The notes under the pieces are model-generated. The model did no database searches. It had not been told where the DNA came from and was given only the letters and a program-made list of their open reading frames with translations. This document shows, piece by piece, positions 37,167-48,042 of a stretch of DNA of 64,000 bases. The DNA comes from Peltaster fructicola (Eukaryota > Ascomycota > Dothideomycetes). Location of the stretch: assembly GCA_001592805.2 (NCBI GenBank), contig CP051141.1, forward strand, positions 1,612,001-1,676,000. The letters run 5' to 3'. Numbering within the stretch: position 1 is the first letter of the stretch; each line of letters begins with the position of its first letter. A program made the position numbers and the translations under genes.

Positions 37167-38606
37167 TCAATCTTCGTCAATGCACGTCGGCTGACTGTCG
37201 AGCTTGTTGACCATATGCCGGACCAACTGATGACCACCATAAGATGCAACCCAGGGTGCTGGGATAGCCCACGCAGGAATCGGTTGGTTGCGATTGACAA
37301 CGATACGTCTCAGCTTCTTGAAGCGTGGCTCTTCCATGAGTTGGAGGAGTTGTGCGTCTAGACGAGACTCAAGCCGGTCGCTGATGTCGCCTGCGCGATG
37401 GAGAGTCAGGGACTCTAGCGAAACCGGTAGGATGTCGACCAATGGATCTACCAAATTATCCCACGCCAGGGCATTCCGAGTATACCAATGCGTATCGAAA
37501 ATCGTGTCCAGGGGAAGCAGGAGCTCATGCAGGCTTGTCAGCTCTGCTAGGGAACCAATGAAGCCAGGCGCGTGCGACCAAAACCAACCCCTGGATCCGT
37601 CACCGGCAATGCTCAGTGTCTCCAAGTTAGCGGCATGATTCTTGAGACATTGTCCGATAGCTGCCCAGTCAATGTCCATTCCAACACGTCTGCTTGAGAT
37701 CAGATGTCCTTGTATGCAAAGTGTCTTGAGCTCACGGCATAACACTAAAAGATCTCGCAATGCATCCTCGTAGATGGTTGTATCGATCAGGAATATCTCC
37801 TTCATGCGTGAGCTGAAAGGAAGTGGGTGACGCACTTCCAACATGGTCGCTCGGAAGCTGAGCGCAGGTGGTCTGAGCAACGCGCCCAGCATTTGTAGTA
37901 TATCCAGGGAAGGAAGCGCCATTCTAGGCCGATGGCGATCTGCACATCCCAATGTCAGGCCGAGATGTCGAAGTTGCTGTAGCGTTGTGAGCGAATCAGG
38001 AGGCTGACCGGCGGCTTCGGTCGATGACAATGGTACACGAGCATATCGGCAGACACTCAGTGTCAGGCTCGGCTCGTAAGCATATGGCATATTGAACACC
38101 ACAATAGTGACCCTCTTGCACATGCAGATTAGTGAAGCAAACTCTGCATCGCTGTCGTTGCGTATAAGGCCCACGGCAATCGGCACCTGTAGCGCATCAG
38201 GCAGCCACTCCTGTTCAGTGGCTAGTAGAATTGCTGTTGGGTCGCTCTCTTCGACGGTCATGTCACGGGAACACAACGGGCGACGAGGGCTCATGCAAGA
38301 AGCATAGATGTGTCGAACCAGACTGGCTGTGTCCGGTTGTCTGCTGAGCGTTCGAAGCACCTGCCGTACTCTAGATTCGCGAGGTGTTCCTAGCCATTCG
38401 CGATCCTTCGTTGGGAAATCCAGGGTATGCCAGAGTGCTTTGCGAGCGGTGCGATGAGTTGGTCTGCTGGCTCGAGAGGCGTGAGCTAGTGTTTGTAGCT
38501 TAATCTTGTCCGCAAGAACCTGCTCATCCGTCCGTTCTGCGTGCGTTGGTATCTGAATGCGAAGCTCAAAGAAGATTCTCTCGAGCAGCTCTTCCGGCAG
38601 TGGCAT
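37167..38606 (-). CDS. F-box-like / leucine-rich-repeat-like protein
   Basis: A single-exon 479-residue frame starting at ATG 38606. The N-terminus PLPEELLERIFFELRIQI resembles the start of an F-box (LP.E...I...L), which would link the protein to Skp1 and an SCF ubiquitin ligase. The remainder has scattered leucine-rich strands (SLDILQMLGALLRP, LKTLCIQGHLISSRR, NLETLSIAGDGSRG, LESLTLHRAGDISDR) suggesting an LRR-like fold, as is common in fungal F-box proteins. The second half of the F-box is weak, so the class is tentative. No target can be inferred. Confidence 0.75.
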   Translation of the reverse strand: MPLPEELLERIFFELRIQIPTHAERTDEQVLADKIKLQTLAHASRASRPTHRTARKALWHTLDFPTKDREWLGTPRESRVRQVLRTLSRQPDTASLVRHIYASCMSPRRPLCSRDMTVEESDPTAILLATEQEWLPDALQVPIAVGLIRNDSDAEFASLICMCKRVTIVVFNMPYAYEPSLTLSVCRYARVPLSSTEAAGQPPDSLTTLQQLRHLGLTLGCADRHRPRMALPSLDILQMLGALLRPPALSFRATMLEVRHPLPFSSRMKEIFLIDTTIYEDALRDLLVLCRELKTLCIQGHLISSRRVGMDIDWAAIGQCLKNHAANLETLSIAGDGSRGWFWSHAPGFIGSLAELTSLHELLLPLDTIFDTHWYTRNALAWDNLVDPLVDILPVSLESLTLHRAGDISDRLESRLDAQLLQLMEEPRFKKLRRIVVNRNQPIPAWAIPAPWVASYGGHQLVRHMVNKLDSQPTCIDED

Positions 38607-39365
38607 GATGTACAGTCCTACCTTCGCAGTGGTGCCGAGGTCGACAACTGGCGTAGACTCTCACGATGGTCTGAAAAGTGTCGTGGGTGTAGGCCGGCGT
38701 CAATGATTGTTTTGACAGAGAGAGACGTTTGCTTCAAAGCAGCTGATGAATGCGACCACATTTGCGTTTGCGCGACAATTGTGAAGACAAACCTCGTACA
38801 TACTTACTGTTCGTGAGATGAGTGACATGCAAACTAGACACTTTCGTGATGTGGTTGAAGTCGAGTTGTGCAGCAGATGAAGTGGTGCTTTGGTGCTCGC
38901 TTCTTCTTGCCTGAGGCTGAAACTGCGTGCCGCATGCTCGCGAGCACATCTCTCCCACACAACTTCGGCAGTCCTCATCACTGGACACGATCCTTGCCAG
39001 GTCGACATGATCACGACATGGTCGGCTTCGAATCAGAAACAGACGAGGATGATAGACTTATGTATGATCCCGCCGACTCCCACAGTGGTCGATCCTCTCA
39101 GGAGCTGCAATCTCTTATCGAGCCGATAAGCTATTGCTCTCGACTCTTAGCGGGCAGCCTCGCCAACCACGCGAGCCGCCAAAAGAGCACTCCTATAACT
39201 GCGGCGCCGCTGCTCACCAGTCAAGCCAGCACGTTGCTGTAATTCTCTCCTCCGAAGCATCACTATACACTGGCGCCAACCCGAGAGGTAACCCAGCAAG
39301 GCAAGCTAGAAGAAAGAAGAGTGACGTACAGTCCACTCTTTTTTTCGAATGCCTGCACGGCATCA
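38607..39365. other. Divergent intergenic region
   Basis: 759 bases between the F-box-like gene and the acetyltransferase gene. An open frame with ATG at 38877 (to 39242) gives 121 residues with an acidic patch (ESETDEDDR) but no recognised motif; it is listed among the rejected items. Confidence 0.5.
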
Positions 39366-40559
39366 ATGGTCCGTAATTCAAATCGCTTCCTAGACGTGAC
39401 CACGACCACTACTGGCCATGGCACTTCCCAATATTCCTACCCTTCTTTGCTCGAATACTCCAAACATCTGTGCACCATCTCACCTTTGGCTCTTAGTCCA
39501 CCCGTACAACCACACCACCGGGACGAGCCCACACGCGTGCAGCTACAGCGACAGCGGCTCAAGGAACAGCACGTGAGCGCGAACAGCATCCCTGGCTTCA
39601 AGACCTCAGCAGGTAAGGAAATCAAGAAGCTCCCATCCAAGAGATCTGACAGTTTTGCCTTTGCTGTACAGCGTTCTTTGCTTCCCTCCGCACGAATCTG
39701 CGCTTGAGCGCATCACCTCCGCCGAGCCCAATGTCTACACCACCCAGCATGCGCGCCTCCGCCAGCTCCTCCCATCTCCTTCTCCTCTCTCAGCAGCTGT
39801 AGACTCCACAGACGTCGCACCGCCAGCTGAAGACCCTTTGGCCGGTGTGCCAGAGCTGTCATCTTTCCGTGCGACCAGTCAGATCGACAAGCTCGATGGA
39901 CTCAAGCTAGTAGCCGATAGCGTTGCGCAGCTGCGCCAGAAGGCCAACACCACTCTTCTGTGGCATCCGATGAACATGGCAGTCTTAGTCGCGGTGGGAT
40001 CAGTGTTTGGAGCTGTGCTGACCAGGTTGGGCAAAGATTGGATTGCAGTATTCATGGCTTCAGCTGGACTTCTGATGGTATACTTCGCTGCCGCGCGAAT
40101 TAGTACTCAGAAGTATCTTGAAAGAGCTGAGTCGTTGACACGGGAGTGGCTGGGAGACGCTGATGTCTTTGTGACCAAGTTCGGAGACGATATCATTGGT
40201 GCACTCATCGTCGAGTGGGTGTCTGGTGATAGTCGTCAGAAGAGGAAGAAGTTATGCCGAGGCGAGATCAAGGGCTGGGCTGTGAGGATGAAGTATCGCG
40301 GTAAGGGTGTTGGATCCGCACTGCTGGAAGATGCTGTGCAAGAAGCAAAGGCAAAAGGTGCTGAGAACATCGAGTTTGCCGAGGATCATGCCAGTGAGTT
40401 GCATTTCATACTGGCGGTGGTTGATGCTGACTCGATCCAGGCGCGATTGAAGTATTGCCGACATTTTACAACGGACCATTCGTCCGTCGCGAAGAGAGGT
40501 CAAAAGAACTGCTGCAAGAGTTATTCGAGAGCTCTGGTGGCAAGAGCAAGCGCAAGTAG
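39366..40559 (+). CDS. Membrane-associated GNAT-family acetyltransferase
   Basis: Exon 1 is 39366-39612. The last intron is 40394-40440 (47 nt), giving the final exon 40441-40559. The first intron is unclear: a 40-nt version (39613-39652) keeps the frame and yields 368 residues. A 59-nt version with a better branch site and acceptor (39613-39671) does not. The conserved middle reads HESALERITSAEPNVYTTQH, then two hydrophobic segments (VLVAVGSVFGAVL; WIAVFMASAGLLMVYF). A C-terminal GNAT core follows, with the acetyl-CoA loop YRGKGVGSALLEDAV. The spliced end SAIEVLPTFYNGPFVRREE is typical of the domain's last strand. The substrate is unknown. Confidence 0.8.
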
Positions 40560-40607
40560 AGCCCGTAGGCGCACTGTACAGACAATGCCATCTTTCGCTG
40601 ATATCCT

Positions 40608-42474
40608 CTATCTTAAAGGTGGGAAAGGTCGTGAACGGGAGAGCTTCCTATAACCGGGTGTTGCGCTTTGCTGGTAGGGATGCCTATTGCTACACAAAGG
40701 CTCAGTAGCCCAGGCTGGGAGCTGCTTGTACCTGATCATGTAGAAGCAGTCGGCTGTCGGATCAAGCTGGTCACTTTCGTCCTCCACCAGAGCCCATCGA
40801 CGGTTGGAGATACCATATGCTGGAAAGGCAACGATCTCATCATCTGGACCAGCAGCAATGACAGGCATTGCATATGCTGCCGCCTTCGGAATCTTGCACC
40901 TCCTCTTGTGCAGTTGGAACAATTCCTGGAGTCGAGGTTCCTTGGCACTGGTGATCTGATCATCGCCTTTACGCCTATAGCGTACACTAGCTTTGGGAGC
41001 TCCGTTCAGCACATCCACGCGATAGCCAAGACGAAGCCAGTATCGTCCTTGCCACAGCTGCCAGTCCGACCATCGTACTATGTCTGCAGGTTTTGAGAGA
41101 TCATAGACCCAGTCAACAAGAGGAGTTTCTTCCACTGTCGAACGCACGTTATGCGTTAACATCTCGTAGCTGTGTGCGCCGTCGGGCTGCAGCCAGCTGG
41201 TGATACCAACGCCTGCTTCTTGGTAGGTCGGTCCTTCATCGTGCGGTTGGAGGAAGCGAATGGTGCTCTGATTCAGCATATTGGTGCTAAGATGCTCTTT
41301 GGATGCGACGATGGAGATCAATTCGTGGAGCAGTGTTGCTCGAATGTGATCAGCACACGAGTGAATCTGGATGCTGTGCACTGCAGAAGCCGAAAATGTG
41401 CAGATGACACGACTGCAAGACGTATCTATCAGTATCTCAGCTTGATCGATGAGTTCTTCAATGAATGCCGAGTATGTGTCTCTGTGTGCAGTAATGGCGG
41501 ACGACAAAGCCTGGAGTCTTTCAGCCCGCAATGCCTGTGGCAGCAGCTCATTCTCATTCATGTATCGAAGCGTGTTTCTTGTAGCGAGCGAGACATCTTT
41601 GTTGGTCTGATCTTCCACCCATGATATCCGAGCATCTAAACATGTAGCGATCAAGTCTGACTTGGAGAATTGCAGTAGTGGCCGGATGAGACTGATTCCG
41701 CCAGCTTCTGTAAGCATACTGCTGGCATTGAGCCACTCGACGGGTTGTGATCCTGAATGGTCCATCTTCAGGGCGAGAGCATGTTCGCTGGACACTCTCC
41801 TTGGCTTTCCGGACTGATAGATTCCGTAGCGAGCAGTTTCTCCGTCCATGGTAGACACAGACTGTATACCTCGAAGGCCCATCCCTAGATAGTTGTTGAT
41901 GAGTCTGATCAACACAGTCTCGGCCTGGTCGTCTGCATGATGAGCCACAAGCAGTGTCTCGATGTTGTGATCACGACATGCGGCGCCTATCATTGCATAT
42001 CGCAGTTGACGTGCCCTTCTTTCGATGTGCTGTTCATCTGTGATCCGATCTGTCTCAGGCACCGTCAAGACTTGACTCTCGAGGCCTTCAGAGATCAGTC
42101 AGTAGGTGCTGTATATGTGGCGACATCGTGATACCCATCGATTTGAGGGTGCGTTCAACCACATTCGCCTCGTGAGTACTTTCATCTCGAAGTTTATGGT
42201 CGACAATGAAGGCTTTGAACTGCAGACCGCGATCCTGCTGAGTAGCGTTGACACAAAGGCCAGCTAGAGCCATTGAATCGACGCCGCCGCTGACTGCGAT
42301 GCCTACGTGAGATGTTAGTATGCAATCCTCGCTCGTCCGTGGAAATACATCACCAATTCTCTTTGGCATCGGCTTCTGCCATTTTGAGCATGCAGACTGC
42401 AAAGACTGGAGGAATTCGTTCGATGTTATCACGCGACCTTGTTGCGCTAGTCGTCTCGTTGATGCAGTGAACAT
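40608..42474 (-). CDS. tRNA(Ile)-lysidine synthetase-like PP-loop ATPase (TilS), probably mitochondrial
   Basis: Exons 42474-42354, 42302-42135 and 42085-40608 (introns 51 and 49 nt) give 588 residues. The N-terminus MFTASTRRLAQQGR is basic and could target mitochondria. The ATP-pyrophosphatase loop AVSGGVDSMALA is intact. AFIVDHKLR, LLVAHHADDQAETVLIRL and ISLIRPLLQFSKSDLI are TilS signatures. Bacterial and organellar TilS converts the wobble C of tRNA-Ile(CAU) to lysidine so it reads AUA. The first intron is a multiple of three and contains CTAAC before its acceptor, so a retained form would also be in frame. The stop is 48 bp from the convergent acetyltransferase stop. Confidence 0.9.
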
Positions 42475-42708
42475 GTCCTGCCCAAGTGATGGCTCGATGT
42501 GTAGTGTGTCGTGATGCTGACATTCGAGGCCGAGCACCGACCATGTCGCAGAGTCTACACAAAACACAACGACGACTGAAAGACTGCACAACAAACCAAC
42601 CAGAGAGCTTGACGTCCTCTACTTCGCCATATGCATGTGTCTTTATCGGGGCACAATGGAGCTGTAAAGACACCTGGTACACTGCTACAGCGACACCTAT
42701 ACATCTAT

Positions 42709-44145
42709 CTATGCCTTGACTGCACCGTGGCCATTGGCGGGAGATGCAAGTCTGTTCTTCCTGACGAGTCTGAAGCCACCGAGAAGCACGATGAGGCCCT
42801 CGATCAGCAGGATCACAGCCAAGGTCACCATAGCGCCAATCACACCGTTAACAGCTGGGCTAAGACCATTGCCGGAGCTGCTCGAGCTTGTAGAGGCGCC
42901 GTTGCTGGAGTCAGAGCTGCTTGAAGAGTTCGATGTGTAGGCTGCACATGTGCCGGTAGTGTTACCACAAGCCTGGCACCACTCCTGTGTGTTCGAGATA
43001 GCGAACTTGTTCATGCCATTGGTGAAGTCGTTCCACTTCAAGGTGTTCTGGCCCGATCCGAAGAGTGGGTAAACACTTGGCTCGCTGATGCTGCTGGTCG
43101 TGCCGTTGTGGAACATGAAGCGTACGTAGATGTCGTCATTTCCTGGAAAGGACGAGCCGGTGGCATTTGTGAAGAGCTCAAACACCATCACAGATGCATA
43201 GTCCGCAATACCGTAGAAGGTGTTGTTGACAGAGGGTAGGCCAGCAAGACCGAAGAAAGAGGCGAAAGTGCCGTAGGCTCCAAACTGGATGTTCAAGGGT
43301 GTCTTGCCCTGGCTGGTGACAGTGGTGTTCAAAGCTTGCACGATCTGTCCAGCCAGAACCTTACCTGGTACTGCACGCATGTCGTCGGACTTGTTGTATG
43401 CCAGACCCCACTCATGGCTGTCGGCAAGAGTGCGTAGTTGGAAGAGATTGTCGCTGGTCAAGACATCAGAGCCGCTGATGGTCTTGTTGTGAATCTCGGC
43501 AACATTGATGAGGTCGTAAATAACATAAGCGTTCTTGAAGCTGACCTGGCTGTTGGTGAACGTGCCGTTCACAACTGGGATGATGCTGTTGTAGAAGGAC
43601 TGGGTGCTGTTGAGGAGGTTCATGTACTCAGCGCTGGTGAAGTAGTCGTTCGAACTGACTGTAGCCTGTGCACAGCCAGATGAGCTCTGCAGCCATCCGT
43701 TGTCCTCACTGCCGGTTCCCGAGGTGACGAGCGAGACTGGGATCAACTGGTAGCCATTTCCTGGCGACCTGACGACTGTGCCGTTGGCGAGCGTAGATGT
43801 GCTGAGATCGCCGACTGGTGGGTAGAGAGCCTGGAGGAACCCTGTAGCAGAGTTCTGCAGGACAGTGTCTGCAGGCGCTGACACTGCAAGCTGGCTGTTC
43901 CGGACGAGATCTGAGTTGAGGCCCTTGATCTTGCTCGTGGCATTGCTGGAGACGTAGCGGTTCCTGAAGTAGTCTCCGGATGTGTACACCTCTTCGAAGC
44001 CGAGCACCGTCAAATTTGCCGGCGGAGTCGACTTGGCTGTTCGATCACCGTGACGGTGGAACATGTAGACACCAAGGACGGTCTCATTGCTCTGAGCCAG
44101 TGCCAATGGCACAGCAGACAACGCGATTAAAGCTGCAGACAACAT
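42709..44145 (-). CDS. Histidine acid phosphatase-family membrane protein
   Basis: A single-exon, 478-residue frame. MLSAALIALSAVPLALAQ is a signal peptide, and MFHRHGDRTAK is the RHGxR active-site motif with the nucleophilic histidine. The second catalytic motif of the family (HD) would be expected at about residues 285-300. There the sequence reads NIQFGAYGTFASFFGLAGL, with no His-Asp pair. CAQ, WCQACGNTTGTCAAY supply cysteines for disulfides, and many N-x-S/T sites suggest glycosylation. A Ser-rich linker leads to a single transmembrane helix (VIGAMVTLAVILLIEGLIVLL) and a short basic tail, making a type I membrane protein. It is either a phosphatase with another proton donor or a non-catalytic relative. 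Confidence 0.9.
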   Translation of the reverse strand: MLSAALIALSAVPLALAQSNETVLGVYMFHRHGDRTAKSTPPANLTVLGFEEVYTSGDYFRNRYVSSNATSKIKGLNSDLVRNSQLAVSAPADTVLQNSATGFLQALYPPVGDLSTSTLANGTVVRSPGNGYQLIPVSLVTSGTGSEDNGWLQSSSGCAQATVSSNDYFTSAEYMNLLNSTQSFYNSIIPVVNGTFTNSQVSFKNAYVIYDLINVAEIHNKTISGSDVLTSDNLFQLRTLADSHEWGLAYNKSDDMRAVPGKVLAGQIVQALNTTVTSQGKTPLNIQFGAYGTFASFFGLAGLPSVNNTFYGIADYASVMVFELFTNATGSSFPGNDDIYVRFMFHNGTTSSISEPSVYPLFGSGQNTLKWNDFTNGMNKFAISNTQEWCQACGNTTGTCAAYTSNSSSSSDSSNGASTSSSSSGNGLSPAVNGVIGAMVTLAVILLIEGLIVLLGGFRLVRKNRLASPANGHGAVKA

Positions 44146-44610
44146 GCTGAGGACGGGTAAGAAGGAAAAGTGCTTGTCGAGAGGAGAGCATCAAAAAGAC
44201 CTACCACTCGAAGCTATCTGCAGGGCTTTGATACACAACGGCGCTACATGTGCACCCAAAAGGATTGCATTGGTCGAAGAGCGGGCAGACATGACTGAGC
44301 TTGTCCCTCTGTGGCAATGTGAGGTCGCCGCGGAGATGGCCGCTCGCTTTTCTTATCCCAAAGTGGTAGCTATCGACCGAGACCGCAGTAGCGAGAAGCA
44401 CTTCGGCACGTTTCGATGGATATTAGGATTTTGCCCAGTCCAGCCTATCTGCTAGTTTTGCTTCTTTCCCAGGCTTATGGAGTGGTCGGCCTTTCATAGT
44501 GACTAGCAAGAATGCGGCTGAAACGACAAGAGCGGGATACAATGTAGTGGTGGCTATCATGTGTATGCTGTTGACAGTGATGTGTCTGCGATCTGGAAGC
44601 ATTGCAGATA
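44146..44610. other. Intergenic region between two minus-strand genes
   Basis: 465 bases holding the promoter of the phosphatase-like gene and the 3' end of the upstream membrane-protein gene. No other gene is supported. Confidence 0.6.
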
Positions 44611-45773
44611 CTATAGAGCATTGCCATTCCTCGACAGCAGCAGATCTCTCTCGCGCAAGAGCCACGCTGCAGCGCCTGCCGGTCCGGTGAAACAGACTCG
44701 AGCGAAGATCTTGACACCAAGTCTTGAAGCATCTGACATTGTCATAGCTGTACCAGGCGGCAAAGCGAGCACATAGCATGCCACCGCCCAGAGCAAGATG
44801 CTCAAAGCACTGATGGCTAAGTCCCAACGCAGGAAGTGTAGTCGCGCCTCAAACATATCGCCAGCCTTCTCCAGTCGTAGCCGTGGCCAGAATATCTTGA
44901 TGAAACTGATGTGATCGTAGCCTGTAGGCAGTTTCGGAGCTATCTTGGACAGCAGAACCACCCCCACGACCAGTGCATGTGATACCGTTGCGAGGCCTAT
45001 CGCGAAACTGTAAAGACGAGATGTCGCAACGGCAGGAGACAGCGTGGAGCTCGTGAATGCTACCGCAATCAGGCGTTCGAACAGATCGCTGAAAAGATAG
45101 TAGACCTGCCACATATTGATCCAGGATTGCGCGGCTAATGCTGAGCGAGATAGAGGCGACATTATCAGCGGAGTGAATATACTGAGCATGACGGATGCTG
45201 GAATGGCAGCAATACGAGATTTCGAGATCCCGCCAAACTGTGTTGGCGCACCTGAGAGCAACGACGTTGCAAGATGCGCTGCACACCACACAGGGACCAC
45301 AGGTGCCGCACCGATCGACTGAACCGCGAATCCAGTAAACAGCAGGCTGTGTTTAGATCAGTGGTCAAGAACAATCGATCGGTGGTAGTGTCTTACCTCG
45401 ACTGAATCAATGCTGAGCTCTCCTTGCGGTGGCATTGCAGCTGGATCAATGACCACATAACAGCGTACTGAGAGACGAAGTAGCGATTCTGCAGCGCCAT
45501 TACTGGACTGCCCCTAGATCCAGACAAGAAGAAAGCCAGGTAGAGGGATAGGTAGTCATCCAAAGGACGTATGCCCGTCCACTTGCGAATCAGTTTCTGC
45601 TTAGTGTTGGGTATAGCCTCTGTCGTGCCGCGAACGAGATCGGTGAGGTGTCTCCAGAGACCATTCTTGAAGGTTGAGTGCATTGTTCCCCACCAGCCAA
45701 TGCCAGCTAAAGCTGGGAATGCTCCGTATACCAACATTAGGCGAGTGGTGTTGAGATCGGTGAGACCAGTCAT
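44611..45773 (-). CDS. Polytopic membrane protein of unknown function
   Basis: Exons 45773-45397 and 45346-44611 (50-nt intron) give 370 residues; an in-frame ATG at 45848 would add 25. About seven or eight hydrophobic segments can be read, including LMLVYGAFPALAGIGWWGTM, SLYLAFFLSG, LLFTGFAVQSIGAAPVVPVW, SVMLSIFTPLIM, SFAIGLATVSHALVVGVVLL and LAISALSILLWAVACYVLAL. Charged loops lie between them, for example RKWTGIRPLDDY. Similar integral membrane proteins occur near fungal metabolite genes, but no such genes surround this one. I do not recognise a specific family, and transporter or terpene-cyclase-like functions are only possibilities. Confidence 0.78.
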
Positions 45774-46813
45774 AATGAGCTGTATGTGCGATCTGTTGCT
45801 GTATCTTGTGAGGACTGCCTGACATCTCAGTGAGAAGAGTGCTGCCATGCGGGCATATATGCATGCATCTCATCATATCTCCTGTCGAGCTGACGGCTGC
45901 AAGGTTCCCACGGAGACGGACAAATGGCTTGTCCGTCTCTTTAGGCAGACATCTTGTTCATGACTTCCTCTGTTGTCACCGCGAACGATGCGAGCCGAGG
46001 ATGTGCTGTGTTAGGCGCGCAGTGCGAAAGGATTCGATAAGGACGGGATAGAAACAAGTGTAGGAACATAGGCAACGCTTACCAAGACAATGCGCAAGCT
46101 TGAAAGTGTGTTGTAGCTGGAGTTTTGTCGTATCGAAAGAGGCATATTCTTCGTATCGCAATAGGAATAGCCTGATGCACATACACCTCGAGTCGGCCTT
46201 CATAGACTCGAAGGATCAGGTGTTCACACGAGAGCAAGTCTGCACCGCCTGCCGTTCTCCTCGGTGTCACTCGCTAACCGAATCAGAGGTGTTGAAGTTC
46301 GTAGGATCGTTGTAAGCTGGAACATCAATCATGGGTCGTCAGGCGGACTATTAAGCAGCGTTCGAGAGATCATACGAATCCTCGCCCGATGCCTGACTGG
46401 GAGGAAGCAAACGGTGCGATGTCCCTTTTGTGTTTGAGCGAATTGTTGTCGAGCTTGTAGATTAATGTGCAAGCGATTATGACAGCTCGATAGTCCAGGA
46501 CCCACGAGCGTGCCTCGTTCCTGGGCTCTCATTTCTAGGTTGCATCAGCAGCTCGAAGGACGCTACATGTCTGCCTTGATGTAGATGGTGGAGAATAACA
46601 ACTGATGGCTGCGACGTGAGATAGTGCTGAGATGACTGTGCTCGTCGCGACGTTGGGTGAGAACGTCTCACATGACTCGTGTGAGAGGTAAGTCCACGAA
46701 CAGTCTTGGCACACACTTCCACTAGCGTCTAATCAAAAGATTCCACTACTTGCAGACTTCGCCAACCACACCGAACACATTCCAACTCACAGTCAACACA
46801 CAACACCGCAAAC
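45774..46813. other. Divergent intergenic region upstream of the ribosomal protein gene
   Basis: About 1 kb without a supportable gene. The last 80 bases before 46814 are C/A-rich and free of G runs, as expected of a ribosomal-protein leader. Confidence 0.55.
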
Positions 46814-47674
46814 ATGGCGGTCGGCAAGAACAAGAGATTGTCGAAAGGAAAGAAGGGCTTGAAGAAGCGAACAGATCCATTTGCGCGCAAGGACTGGTAC
46901 AGCATCAAGGCTCCATCAACATTTAACATCCGTGATGTTGGCAAGACTCTTGTGAACCGCACCACTGGTCTCAAGAACGCCAACGATGCCCTCAAGGGTC
47001 GCATTGTCGAGGTCTCTCTCGGTATGCATCCTGATGGACACCTTACGACTAGTACTGACCATACTTAGCCGATCTTCAGAAGGACGAGGACCACGCCTTC
47101 CGAAAGGTCCGCCTGCGAGTCGACGAGATCCAGGGCAAGAACTGCCTTACCAACTTCCACGGACTCGACTTCACCTCCGACAAGCTGCGATCGCTCGTGC
47201 GCAAGTGGCAATCCCTGATCGAGGCCAATGTTGTTGTCAAGACCACCGACGACTACCTCCTCCGCCTCTTCTGCATCGCCTTCACCAAGCGACGACCAAA
47301 CCAGATCAAGAAGACCACATATGCACAATCATCTCAGATCCGAGCAATCAGGAAGAAGATGACAGATATCATGCTGCGGGAGGCACAGAGCTGCACATTG
47401 AGCCAGCTTACCACCAAGCTGATTCCAGAAGTCATTGGTCGCGAGATCGAGAAGAGCACACAGGGCATCTACCCACTGTCTAACGTGAGTCTATACATGG
47501 ATATCGCTGGTCAACTCTGACATCAAACAGGTACATGTGCGTAAGGTCAAGCTCCTCAAGTCGCCCAAATTCGATCTCGGCAACCTGCTCTCGCTCCACG
47601 GCGAGTCCACCACTGATGAGTCTGGACAGAAGGTTGAGCGCGAGTTCAAGGAGACTGTTCTTGAGAGCGTGTAA
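46814..47674 (+). CDS. RPS1: 40S ribosomal protein S1 (eS1, S3a family)
   Basis: Exons 46814-47021, 47069-47484 and 47531-47674 (introns 47 and 46 nt) give 255 residues, the same length as the yeast protein. The N-terminus [19 protein letters not shown], the [13 protein letters not shown] segment, [42 protein letters not shown] and the C-terminal [16 protein letters not shown] are all family hallmarks. The protein is a structural part of the small subunit near the mRNA exit. Both introns are phase-consistent and remove stops that would otherwise end the frame. Confidence 0.98.
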
Positions 47675-48042
47675 AAGGTTGGCAGTCGTGATGGGATATG
47701 GTACCATGACCTCAGTCTCACTGCGATAATTGGCGTTAGCAATGCATCCGGGTGAAAGGTATACAGCATCAATGCTGCGTCAATAGTGCGTAGCGAAGCC
47801 AATATCAAGCAAATGTTCAAATTTGAGCCACTTTTGCATCCGTCTCTACCGTCATAGTTGTCATATACTTATCACCGTGCTCTTGCCTACCGAATCTCCT
47901 ATGCGAACAGACCGTTTGTAGCTACGTCAACGACCTCAGTGCTACAGCAGGAGACCAGATCTAAGGGTATTACTTGCCCGCCTCAATCTTTCGCTTGAGT
48001 CTCTGCTCACCATCTCACATCTGCCTGTCCTCCAACAACGAC
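47675..48042. other. Intergenic region between RPS1 and HAM1
   Basis: 368 bases: the 3' UTR of RPS1 and the promoter and leader of HAM1. Nothing else is seen. Confidence 0.6.

Noticed and set aside
38877-39242. 121-codon ATG-led frame with an acidic patch upstream of the acetyltransferase gene
   Set aside because: Only part of it looks coding, no family is recognised, and it lies where promoter and leader are expected. A small gene cannot be excluded.
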